This document shows positions 7,610 through 13,834 of a stretch of 14,945 nucleotides of DNA, one piece after another. The translations under genes were made by a program, and so were the position numbers. The notes below the pieces were generated by a model. It searched no databases and was not told where the DNA came from. It worked only from the letters and a program-made list of their open reading frames with translations. Numbering within the stretch: position 1 is the stretch's first letter; every line of letters begins with the position of its first letter. Source of the DNA: Streptomyces albus subsp. albus (lineage in GTDB: Bacteria > Actinomycetota > Actinomycetes > Streptomycetales > Streptomycetaceae). The stretch spans positions 1 through 14,945 of the forward strand of contig NZ_JODR01000051.1 in the NCBI RefSeq assembly GCF_000725885.1, in the 5' to 3' direction.

Positions 7610-8007
7610 CGCGCACCTCGCTTCCGAGCGGCGTCTCCCCGTATCCGGCCGCTCTGCCGCGATCGTGGCACGGGCGAGCACGCCTTCTCTTCGCGAACTG
7701 AGCGGGAGAGCGGACGTCTCTCACCCGATCGAGACAGCGCATCCGGCGCCGCTCCCTGCGCGGTGGACGGCACGCCCCGTGAATCCGACGGCGGGCCCGT
7801 GAGAGGGAAGTACCGGCTTCCCGCCCGTTCCGCGGCGTCGTACCAGTTGGGAAGGGCAGCCGACGAGGTGACGACCCGTCGCTCACGCGTTCTCCGAGTC
7901 GAAAGCGTGCTCCCATACCTCCTCACGCGGTTCGCGTCCAGCAGCCGTCGGCCGACTCAGATCACTCGTAAGGGTGAGGTGCCGTTCAGCTGCGCAAGAG
8001 AGGCGAC

Positions 8008-8049
8008 GGCCGCCGAAGCACGAAGCCCGCTGGCCGCCAAAGCACGAAG
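8008..8049. repeat. 18-nt direct repeat, 24-nt spacing
   Basis: GGCCGCCGAAGCACGAAG (8008-8025) recurs as GGCCGCCAAAGCACGAAG (8032-8049) with a single mismatch. Two copies on the same face of the helix (24 nt, just over two turns) could bind a regulator; no known site was recognised. Confidence 0.75.
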
Positions 8050-8051
8050 TG

Positions 8052-8068
8052 CCGGCCGTCAGGGCCGG
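8052..8068 (-). terminator. Candidate hairpin after the kinase-like gene
   Basis: CCGGCC and GGCCGG pair perfectly around a GTCAG loop. It lies about 50 nt past the stop of the minus-strand gene ending at 8119. There is no T-run, which is common for actinomycete terminators. Confidence 0.35.
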
Positions 8069-8073
8069 AGCTA

Positions 8074-8104
8074 CGGGGCCCTGAGCGTCGAAAGCGCGGC
8101 CCCG
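8074..8104 (-). terminator. Candidate terminator of the kinase-like gene
   Basis: CGGGGCC (8074-8080) pairs with GGCCCCG (8098-8104), with a short inner GCG/CGC-type pairing possible. It starts about 15 nt downstream of the stop codon at 8119 on the minus strand. No T-run follows. Confidence 0.45.
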
Positions 8105-8118
8105 TCAATGCGGTCCGG

Positions 8119-9021
8119 TCACCGGAGCAGGTGCCGGGCCGTCAGCGACCGAGCCGCGCGCGCTCGTTCCCGGATCCTCTCCAGATGCGGCCCCGGCAGC
8201 CACTCCCGGTCCGGGCGGCCGGCGACCCCCGACAGGTCCAGGGCGCGGGCCAGCACCTCCGGGCGCGGTCTGGCCTCGGGCGTCTTGTGCAGGCAGGCCA
8301 GCACCGGTGCGTGCAACGTGGCGGGCACTCCGCTCAGATCCGGGCCTTCCCGCGTCATGGGCAACTGCCCCGCGAACGGGTACCGGGCGCTCGCCGCCAG
8401 GGCCAGCACCACACCCAGCCCGAAGATGTCCTCGGCCCGCCGCGCGGCAGGTCCGAAGCCGTCGGCGGGGGCGTGCGGGAACCCTCCACCGTCCCGGGCC
8501 GTGAGGGAACGCCCCAGATAGGCACCGCAGTCGACCAGGCATGGCCCCTCGACCGTCAGCAGTACGTTCCCGGGCCGCAGGTCACCGTGCGCGGTCTCCG
8601 CCTCGTGAAGGGAGGCGAGTGCGCGGGCGAGGGCGCCGCCGAGCGCGCGTACGGGCTTCTCCGGCAGGGGCCCGGACGAGGCCACCAGCGCGGCAAGTGG
8701 CAGTCCGGGTACGAACCGGGTCGCGGCCCACGGGCGGTCGCCGTCCAGCTCGCAGCCGAGGGGCTCGGCGACGAAGGGGCTGTTGACGCTGGACGAGATC
8801 CGGGCCGTCTCCTCTCGCAGCCGCGCCCTCAGCTGACGGTCGCGCAGGAGTTCGGGTCGTATCGCCCGGACCGCCGCGGTCCGCTTGCGGGCGCCGCGCC
8901 GGGCGGCACCCCTGCCGAGGTAGACGGTTCCGGCGCCTCCGTTGCCCAGCACGCCGAACAGCCGGAACGGACCCAGTCGCTCCGGGTCGTTCGGCCGCAG
9001 CCGTGCTATGCCTTCGCTCAC
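8119..9021 (-). CDS. Serine/threonine kinase-fold protein with altered catalytic residues
   Basis: A 300-residue cytosolic protein with the order of a bacterial Hanks-type kinase. The glycine-rich loop is intact (LGNGGAGTVYLG, 25-36). The segment that normally reads AVKVIRPEL is AVRAIRPEL, so the ATP-anchoring lysine is Arg52. The catalytic loop HRDLKPxN is HGDLRPGN (145-152), keeping D147 and N152 but losing the RD arginine and the lysine. DFG is DCG (164-166), keeping the metal-binding aspartate. A late-domain Asp (EDIFGLGVVL, D198) and the terminal Arg (ARPRPEVL) remain. No transmembrane segment or sensor domain follows. The loss of Lys52 suggests a pseudokinase or a very weak kinase; a scaffold or nucleotide-binding role is possible. 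The GTG start at 9021 lacks a good ribosome site, but no better start exists. Confidence 0.85.
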   Translation of the reverse strand: MSEGIARLRPNDPERLGPFRLFGVLGNGGAGTVYLGRGAARRGARKRTAAVRAIRPELLRDRQLRARLREETARISSSVNSPFVAEPLGCELDGDRPWAATRFVPGLPLAALVASSGPLPEKPVRALGGALARALASLHEAETAHGDLRPGNVLLTVEGPCLVDCGAYLGRSLTARDGGGFPHAPADGFGPAARRAEDIFGLGVVLALAASARYPFAGQLPMTREGPDLSGVPATLHAPVLACLHKTPEARPRPEVLARALDLSGVAGRPDREWLPGPHLERIRERARAARSLTARHLLR

Positions 9022-9167
9022 GGGCAGCAGACAACCGCCTTGCCGTGGCCCTGTCCAGGGCGCGAAAAAGCAGTCACCGACCGGCCGGACAAACTATGAC
9101 GGACCGGTCGTATCAGGGCACTGCCCACCCGCGGCGCCGCCCTCCCGCTGGCCGGTGCGTGCCCGTA

Positions 9168-9449
9168 TCAGCTCTTCCGGTTCCGCGTCCGGCGCCAGGG
9201 CAGCCGTGCCAGCGGGCCCTGGGCGGGGCGCGCGTCGGGCTCGTAGACGTACGCCCAGCCACGGGGCAGCCCCAGCCGGTTCACGGTGGCCGGTTCCAGC
9301 CGGTAGACGTGCACGACCGGCGGACCGCCGTCGGCCCCGGGTACCGGCACCTGGTAGCTGCGCGGTGGCCGGCCGGTCGGTCCGAGCGGTACGGACAGAC
9401 TCCGCCCGTCCAGCGGGCCGCCGCGGAAGACGGTCTCCTCGCTGCGCAT
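9168..9449 (-). CDS. Small conserved-looking protein of unknown function, coupled to soxR
   Basis: A 93-residue protein that I cannot assign to a named family, though its pattern ([19 protein letters not shown], then [10 protein letters not shown], then [13 protein letters not shown]) resembles small hypothetical proteins seen in Streptomyces. It is soluble, with no signal peptide, membrane segment or cysteines. The body has order-promoting residues and strong third-position GC bias, which favour a real gene. The ATG lies three bases after the soxR stop (TGAGCCATG), so it is almost certainly translated from the soxR message by coupling. A role in redox stress is only guilt by association. Confidence 0.7.
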   Translation of the reverse strand: MRSEETVFRGGPLDGRSLSVPLGPTGRPPRSYQVPVPGADGGPPVVHVYRLEPATVNRLGLPRGWAYVYEPDARPAQGPLARLPWRRTRNRKS

Positions 9450-9452
9450 GGC

Positions 9453-10289
9453 TCAGGCCGTCTTCCGGCGGGACGTACCGCGCGGGGGACCGTCGGCCCG
9501 GGCGGAGGACGCGCGACCGGCTCCGCTCCCGGCAGTGGTCCGAGGGGTCTCTTGCTGGCTCAGGCCGCAGTCCTGCTCCGAGACGCTGCCGCACACCGGC
9601 CCGTCCGCGTCTCCGTCCGCCCGACTGGTGTTCAACCTTCCGGAAGCCCCTCTTCCAGGAACCGCGTTCCCCTGAGCCGCCCTCCCGGCAGCCGCCTTCT
9701 CCGAAGTCCCGCTGCCCGGGGGCTCTGCTCCCGGGATTTCCTTCCCGGGCATGCGCTGCCCGGAGCTGTCGGCTCGACCGCAGCCGCCGGCTCGACCGGT
9801 GCCGTTCGCGGGCGTCGGCCCCTCCGGGCCGCACGGCTGGGCGAGCTGCCGGGCTCCCGGTCCCTCCTGGCCCAGCCGGTCCTGCGGGTTGACCAGCGCG
9901 CAGGAGGTGAGCGACAGACAGCCGCAGCCGATGCAGTCCGTGAGGTGGTCGCGGAGCTGTTCGAGGAGCGCGATCCGCTGGTTGAGGTCCTCGCGCCAGC
10001 ACTCGGAGACGGCGGCCCAGTCGTCCCGGGTGGGCGTACGGCCCTCCGGCAGCAGCGAGAGGGCGTCGCGGATGGCGGCGAGCGGGATGCCGAGCCGCTG
10101 GGAGGCGCGGATGAAGGCGACGCGGCGCAGTGTGTCGCGGCTGTAGCGCCGCTGGTTGCCGGAGGTGCGGCGGCTGCGGATCAGCCCTTCCCGTTCGTAG
10201 AAGCGCAGCGCGGACGTGGCCACGCCGGCCCGCTCCGCCAGTTCCCCGACGGTGGCTTCCTTGGCCTTCCAGGACAGGTGAGTCGCCAT
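9453..10289 (-). CDS. soxR: SoxR redox-sensing regulator with long C-terminal tail
   Basis: MerR-family activator whose [2Fe-2S] cluster senses redox-active compounds; in Streptomyces, SoxR responds mainly to the cell's own quinone or phenazine-like antibiotics. The winged helix is at 11-80 (ATVGELAERAGVATSALRFYEREGLI), followed by the dimer helix about 86-115. The cluster motif is C119-x2-C122-x-C124-x5-C130, an exact SoxR pattern. SoxR proteins normally end about 20-45 residues after the cluster (total about 150-175). This one continues to 278, with a Gly/Ala/Pro-rich, probably disordered tail holding four more cysteines (153, 170, 233, 241). The ATG at 10289 has a modest GGGTGA site and the conserved start of the fold. 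A degenerate SoxR-box-like sequence lies 20 nt upstream. The gene is coupled to the small downstream gene. Confidence 0.93.
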   Translation of the reverse strand: MATHLSWKAKEATVGELAERAGVATSALRFYEREGLIRSRRTSGNQRRYSRDTLRRVAFIRASQRLGIPLAAIRDALSLLPEGRTPTRDDWAAVSECWREDLNQRIALLEQLRDHLTDCIGCGCLSLTSCALVNPQDRLGQEGPGARQLAQPCGPEGPTPANGTGRAGGCGRADSSGQRMPGKEIPGAEPPGSGTSEKAAAGRAAQGNAVPGRGASGRLNTSRADGDADGPVCGSVSEQDCGLSQQETPRTTAGSGAGRASSARADGPPRGTSRRKTA

Positions 10290-10308
10290 GGGCTCACCCT
10301 AGCCCGGC

Positions 10309-10326
10309 CTTCAATCATTCTTTAAG
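10309..10326. promoter_or_regulatory. Possible degenerate SoxR box upstream of soxR
   Basis: The plus strand reads CTTCAAT-CATT-CTTTAAG. The classic SoxR box is CCTCAAG-N4-CTTGAGG; each arm here matches 5 of 7 and the 4-base spacer is the same. It sits in a short AT-rich patch 20 nt upstream of the soxR ATG, which fits autoregulation. The match is imperfect and may be chance. Confidence 0.35.
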
Positions 10327-10421
10327 TCCATAGGTGCGCGACGGAGTCCGCCCAGAGCGCACGGTTTCGGACCGAGCGGCCGACCCGCCTCCCGCCACAC
10401 ATGGGGCGACGCCTCCGCCAC

Positions 10422-11183
10422 TCACCACAAGTGCCCCGCGTCCGCCACCACGGGCAGGATCCGGCGCACCAGTTGTGCCACAGGTCCGTCGGGCTCCTCC
10501 ATGGCCAGGGCTCGCCGGGTCACCGTGGCGGTCGCCGGGTCGGTGGCTGCCGTGGCCGTCAGCAGGGCGACGAAGTGGTCAACCAGCCCGTCCCGCAGCT
10601 GGGACAGGGGAGGCTGCTTGTCCTCGTCCAGCCAGATCAAGGAGGCGGCTTCCACGGCGGCGATCCAGGTGCGTACGGTCATCCGCAGCCGGGCCGACTC
10701 CTTGCCCTCCTCGGCTCCCAGATGGGTGAGGATCTGCGCGGCGGCGTCCCTGCGCACCTCGTCGACGATGGCGCTGGTGCGGGAGGTCTCCACGACGCTG
10801 CCGCCCTGGAGCAGCGCCATGAAGCCCGCGTCGTACTCGTCCACGAACGCCAGGTAGCGGTCGAGGGCGCGGGCCAGCCGCACGGTGAGCGGGCCGCTGT
10901 GCGGTTCCGCGAAGCACTGTTCGAGCCGGTCGGCGGCGCTGCGCAGCGCCGCCTCGTACAACTGCTGTTTGCCGCCCGGGAAGTACCGGTAGACCAGCGG
11001 GCGGGAGACGCCGGCGGCCACCGCGACGTCGTCGAGGGAGACGTCCTCCGGCGGACGGTGGGCGAACAGGTCCAGTGCGTGCCTGAGCAGTTGGCTGCGC
11101 CGCTCGTCCACGCTCAGTCTGCGATACGCCGGGGCGGTGCCGCTGCTGCTCATGCTGTGCAGCGTAACCGCCCTGGCGCACAC
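10422..11183 (-). CDS. TetR/AcrR-family transcriptional regulator
   Basis: A one-component repressor of the TetR type. Its N-terminal helix-turn-helix binds operator DNA and its C-terminal helical domain binds a ligand. The HTH is at about 27-75 (RRSQLLRHALDLFAH, then VSLDDVAVAAGVSRPLVYRYFPGGKQQLY), a full match to the family signature. The rest (about 80-245) is helical, and the ligand cannot be predicted. GTG at 11183 has GGGGA about seven bases upstream; ATG at 11153 gives a 243-residue protein with an equally good fold but no ribosome site. The gene lies downstream of, and on the same strand as, the AurF-like diiron gene, with 367 nt between. A sequence matching 9 of 10 bases of a motif in the diiron promoter region lies at its 5' end, which supports control of itself and of the diiron genes. 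Confidence 0.9.
   Translation of the reverse strand: MCARAVTLHSMSSSGTAPAYRRLSVDERRSQLLRHALDLFAHRPPEDVSLDDVAVAAGVSRPLVYRYFPGGKQQLYEAALRSAADRLEQCFAEPHSGPLTVRLARALDRYLAFVDEYDAGFMALLQGGSVVETSRTSAIVDEVRRDAAAQILTHLGAEEGKESARLRMTVRTWIAAVEAASLIWLDEDKQPPLSQLRDGLVDHFVALLTATAATDPATATVTRRALAMEEPDGPVAQLVRRILPVVADAGHLW
11164..11173 (-). promoter_or_regulatory. Core motif at the tetR 5' end shared with the diiron promoter region
   Basis: The minus strand reads GGGCGGTTAC; the site upstream of the second diiron gene has GGGCGGTAAC (12606-12615). If translation starts at the ATG at 11153, this lies in the leader just upstream. It is too short to be certain. Confidence 0.3.
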
Positions 11184-11550
11184 GGGCCTTCCCCGGTCCC
11201 CGGGCAGCTCCTCACGGGTGCTTCACGCCGCTCTCACCCGGAGGGCACTTTTCGGCCGAGCGGAAATGTGGCCCCGTGCGGACAGTCGTGCCGGCCGCAG
11301 GGGGACACGGTCATCGGCTCCGGCAGCCGCCCGCGGGGGCGCGGGCAGTGGCCCCGGCGTCCCGGCTCCCGGCCGGCCTGGGCGCGTCGGCCCCGGACTC
11401 GGCTCTCGTACCGACCAGGTAGGCAGCCCCGACGCGCAGCCACCGTGCCGCCGGGGCACCAGCCCCGGCACTCAGCTCCCGCCCCCCCGGGTACCAGTCC
11501 TGGCGCTCGGCGGGCCATCCGGGCGCCGGCCCCAGCGGCCGGTCCTGCGG
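11184..11550. other. Spacer between the AurF-like gene and tetR
   Basis: No gene is seen in these 367 nt; the open frames are GC-driven shadows. The stretch holds two perfect GC-rich hairpins, one next to the AurF-like stop (11526-11542) and one at 11329-11346 (GCCCGCG, GGGG, CGCGGGC). The tetR promoter probably lies in its less GC-rich left part, around 11240-11275. Confidence 0.6.
11526..11542 (-). terminator. Candidate terminator of the AurF-like gene
   Basis: CCGGCC and GGCCGG pair perfectly around CCAGC, beginning nine bases after the stop codon of the minus-strand gene. There is no T-run. If it works, tetR is transcribed mainly from its own promoter. Confidence 0.45.
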
Positions 11551-12498
11551 TCACCTGGGCAGCAGCCCGGAGCTCACCCACAGCTTCCGGCCGACGCCGC
11601 GCAGGATGCCGATGTCGTCCAGGAAGTCGGTCAGCCGTTTGGCACCGGTCTGCATCACCTCGCGGCGGTGGCCGCTGGCCTTCACCTGGGCGACCGCCTC
11701 CCGCTTGTCCAGGCCGACGTTCTCGTACACCTGCGGGTTGACGAAGGAGATGGAGAAGACCCGCGCGGCTTCCCCGGAGCTGAGCCGGGTCAGCTCCGCC
11801 TCCCAACGCGGGCAGGTGACCATCTGGCGACGCAGTTCCTCACGTGCGTACCGCACATGGCGGGCCTCCTCGATGACGTGGATGCGTGTCACCCCGCGCA
11901 CCAGGGGCTGGACGCGTTCGTCGGGGAAGGTGAGCCGCTGCATCCAGTCGAGGATCTCCTCACCCAGCAGGGTGCAGGTGAACGACCCGGGCGTGGTGGA
12001 GATGGTCTTCAGCACGCGGGCCAGGTTGTGGTGCAGCCGGGAGACCGGGTACGCCGGGGCACCGCCCCGTTTGATCATGCGGGCGAACATCATGGAGTGG
12101 CGGCACTCGTCCGCGATCTCCGTGAGGGCGTAGCGGACGTGGTTGCTGGTGAGCGGCTTGTCGTAGATGTGCCGCACCAGCAGCTGCATCAGGATGACCT
12201 CGAACCAGATGCCCAGTGAGGCCAGGGAGGCCGCCTCGTGCCGGGCGAGGTCCATGCGCTGTTCCTCGGACATGCGCCGCCACAGCGGGGTGTCGTAGAG
12301 CGAGACGAGCTCCGGCGGCCAGAACCACTTGTCGTCGGCGAGGGGTGCGTCCCAGTCGAGTTCGGTGTCCGGGTCGAAGGAGTGCTTCCGGGAGGATTCG
12401 AGGAGCCGTTCGGCGACCTGCTCGCGGTCCTTGAGCAGACCGAGGGCGTCCCTGAGCACCTCGCGTTCCATGTCGGCGATGTCAGGCGCTGTCGTCAT
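11551..12498 (-). CDS. AurF-like diiron oxygenase
   Basis: A 315-residue soluble helical protein of the AurF family (p-aminobenzoate N-oxygenase type), whose non-heme diiron centre activates O2 to oxidise substrates, classically aryl amines to nitro groups. All seven iron ligands known for AurF have counterparts: E100 (IWFEVIL), E131 and H134 (EIADECRH), E180 (LLGEEILDW), H207, E211 and H214 (RIHVIEEARH). The spacings E-27-H, H-4-E and E-3-H equal those of AurF (196/223/227/230), so the three-histidine centre is preserved. The ATG at 12498 has GAGGTG seven bases upstream (12506-12511). It is divergent from a second diiron gene, with a clear promoter and possible operator between. The substrate is not predictable: no biosynthetic cluster is visible, and family members also act outside antibiotic pathways. 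Confidence 0.88.
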   Translation of the reverse strand: MTTAPDIADMEREVLRDALGLLKDREQVAERLLESSRKHSFDPDTELDWDAPLADDKWFWPPELVSLYDTPLWRRMSEEQRMDLARHEAASLASLGIWFEVILMQLLVRHIYDKPLTSNHVRYALTEIADECRHSMMFARMIKRGGAPAYPVSRLHHNLARVLKTISTTPGSFTCTLLGEEILDWMQRLTFPDERVQPLVRGVTRIHVIEEARHVRYAREELRRQMVTCPRWEAELTRLSSGEAARVFSISFVNPQVYENVGLDKREAVAQVKASGHRREVMQTGAKRLTDFLDDIGILRGVGRKLWVSSGLLPR

Positions 12499-12517
12499 GC
12501 TGGGGCACCTCTTCGTT

Positions 12518-12535
12518 CGGTGTTACCGGCGGTCA
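12518..12535. promoter_or_regulatory. Left copy of an inverted pair in the divergent promoter region
   Basis: CGGTGTTACCGGCGGTCA closely matches the reverse complement of the sequence at 12601-12620, differing by two small indels and one or two bases. It lies in the leader of the AurF-like gene, roughly 10-30 nt downstream of its predicted transcription start. A regulator bound here could block transcription. Confidence 0.45.
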
Positions 12536-12550
12536 CATCCGTTGTTCCTC

Positions 12551-12581
12551 TTATGAGACTGCTTGTCAGTAAGGACGTCAA
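12551..12581 (-). promoter_or_regulatory. Promoter of the AurF-like gene with embedded inverted repeat
   Basis: On the minus strand TTGACG (12576-12581) and TCATAA (12551-12556) are 19 bases apart, a good primary-sigma promoter about 50 nt before the start codon. Inside the spacer, ACTG and CAGT (12558-12561 and 12567-12570) form an inverted repeat around a five-base centre. This is a typical place for a TetR-type operator. Confidence 0.5.
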
Positions 12582-12599
12582 TCCCCCGCGTACGACTCG

Positions 12600-12620
12600 T
12601 TGACCGGGCGGTAACCACCG
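12600..12620. promoter_or_regulatory. Right copy of the inverted pair, with possible -35 of the second diiron gene
   Basis: TGACCGGGCGGTAACCACCG (12601-12620) is the mirror partner of 12518-12535. TTGACC at 12600-12605 could be the -35 of the plus-strand gene, but no good -10 follows at normal spacing. The site lies about 60 nt before the gene. Confidence 0.4.
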
Positions 12621-12664
12621 TGTGAGCCTGCCAACTGTCCGCACCTGCCGGGCAATCCGTGACC

Positions 12665-12671
12665 GAAGGAG
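12665..12671 (+). promoter_or_regulatory. Ribosome-binding site that decides the diiron start
   Basis: GAAGGAG directly abuts an ATG at 12672, which is too close for initiation. A GTG at 12678 is six bases away, the normal spacing. The GTG is therefore the better start, shortening the protein by two residues. Confidence 0.7.
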
Positions 12672-12677
12672 ATGTCC

Positions 12678-13787
12678 GTGTCCACACACGATCTCTATGT
12701 GCACGAAACAGACGCCCCCCTCTGGCAGATCCCCGCCACCGGCAACGCCCGCTTCACCTGGGAGTACGACGACGGACGCGACCGCCTCCTGGCCCTCTAC
12801 CAGAAAGGCAAGGACAAGCAGTGGGACGGTCAGCGCCGCATCGACTGGGACCTGGAGGTCGACCCCTACGACCCGCTGGGCACCCCCGACGAGGCCCTGA
12901 CCCTCTACGGCACGCCCTACTGGGACAAGATGAACGAGGCCGAGCGCGCCGAACTGCGCCGGCACTACGCCTCCTGGCAGTTCAGCCAGTTCCTGCACGG
13001 TGAACAGGGCGCCATGGTCTGCGCCGCCCGGATCGTGGAGTCGGTACCCGACATGGACGCCAAGTTCTACTCGGCGACCCAGACCATGGACGAGGCCCGG
13101 CACGCGGAGATCTACGGCCGCTTCCTGCACGAGAAGGTCGGGATGCTCTACCCGATCAACGACAACCTCCAGTCGCTCCTGGACGACACCCTGCGCGACT
13201 CCCGCTGGGACATGCCGTACCTGGGCATGCAGGTACTGATCGAGGGCCTCGCGCTGGCCGCCTTCGGGATGATCCGCGACACCACCGACAAACCCCTGCC
13301 CAAACAGATCCTCGCCTACGTGATGCAGGACGAGGCCCGCCATGTCGCCTTCGGCCGGATGGCGCTGCGCGACTACTACAAGCAGCTGACGGATGCCGAA
13401 CTGCGGGAGCGGGAGGAGTTCGTCATCGAGGGCTGCTACCTGATGCGCGACCGTCTCAAAGGCGCCGAGGTGCTGGAGAACTTCGGCATACCGCGCGCCG
13501 AGGCGGACGCCTACAGCGAGCAGTCCGAGTTCCTCCAGCTCTTCCGCAAACTGCTCTTCAGCCGCATCGTCCCCTGTGTGCGCGACATCGGGCTGTGGGG
13601 CGAGCGCCTCCAGCGCGCCTACGTGGACATGGGTGTCTTCGACATGGGCGATCACAATCTCGACCAGCTGATGGCTCAGGACGAGGAGATCGCCGAGAAG
13701 CTGGACGCCGAACGGTTCGCCGCGGAGGAGGCCGAACGGACCGCAGAGGTGGCCGAAGCCATCGAGGAGGGCAAGACTCTTCAGTAG
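12678..13787 (+). CDS. Ferritin/R2-like diiron protein, probable oxygenase
   Basis: A 369-residue soluble protein with the four-helix diiron centre of the ferritin/ribonucleotide-reductase-R2 superfamily. Numbered from the in-frame ATG at 12672, the ligands are E111 (LHGEQGA), E141 and H144 ([10 protein letters not shown]), E191 (IEGLAL), E221 and H224 (DEARHVAFG). This complete 4-Glu/2-His set indicates a metal-binding, probably O2-activating enzyme. It is not a catalytic R2: no R1 partner is nearby and the flanking sequence differs. R2lox-like oxidases are a possible comparison, but I do not recognise the exact subfamily. The C-terminus (about 335-371) is Glu/Ala-rich and charged. The GTG at 12678 is chosen from the ribosome site. 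It is divergent from the AurF-like gene, and 47 nt separate its TAG from dnaK, so the two are probably cotranscribed. The third positions are strongly GC-biased and the gene is intact. Confidence 0.85.
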   Translation: MSTHDLYVHETDAPLWQIPATGNARFTWEYDDGRDRLLALYQKGKDKQWDGQRRIDWDLEVDPYDPLGTPDEALTLYGTPYWDKMNEAERAELRRHYASWQFSQFLHGEQGAMVCAARIVESVPDMDAKFYSATQTMDEARHAEIYGRFLHEKVGMLYPINDNLQSLLDDTLRDSRWDMPYLGMQVLIEGLALAAFGMIRDTTDKPLPKQILAYVMQDEARHVAFGRMALRDYYKQLTDAELREREEFVIEGCYLMRDRLKGAEVLENFGIPRAEADAYSEQSEFLQLFRKLLFSRIVPCVRDIGLWGERLQRAYVDMGVFDMGDHNLDQLMAQDEEIAEKLDAERFAAEEAERTAEVAEAIEEGKTLQ

Positions 13788-13834
13788 CCGGTGCAGCCCA
13801 CACGGCGCCGAGGGCACTCCCGAGGAGGACGGCC

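Larger units (their letters stand above)
7610..8118. other. 509-nt spacer upstream of the NlpC/P60 gene
   Basis: No gene is supported. The stretch holds two GC-rich hairpins just after the kinase-like gene and an 18-nt direct repeat. On the minus strand an AGGAGG followed almost at once by ATG (7916) opens a frame, but spacing and codon use are poor. I looked for conserved pieces of the ydaO-type c-di-AMP riboswitch that often precedes actinomycete wall hydrolases and did not find them. The nlpC promoter must be here but I cannot place it. Confidence 0.6.

Noticed and set aside
7414..7926. Minus-strand open frame upstream of and overlapping the NlpC/P60 gene, with AGGAGG at 7918-7923
   Set aside because: The AGGAGG is one base from the nearest ATG and downstream of the GTG start. 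Codon third positions are only moderately GC-biased, and much of the frame is out of phase over the real gene.
7610..8118. ydaO-type c-di-AMP riboswitch before the NlpC/P60 gene
   Set aside because: It is common before such genes in actinomycetes, but I could not find its conserved core sequences on the minus strand.
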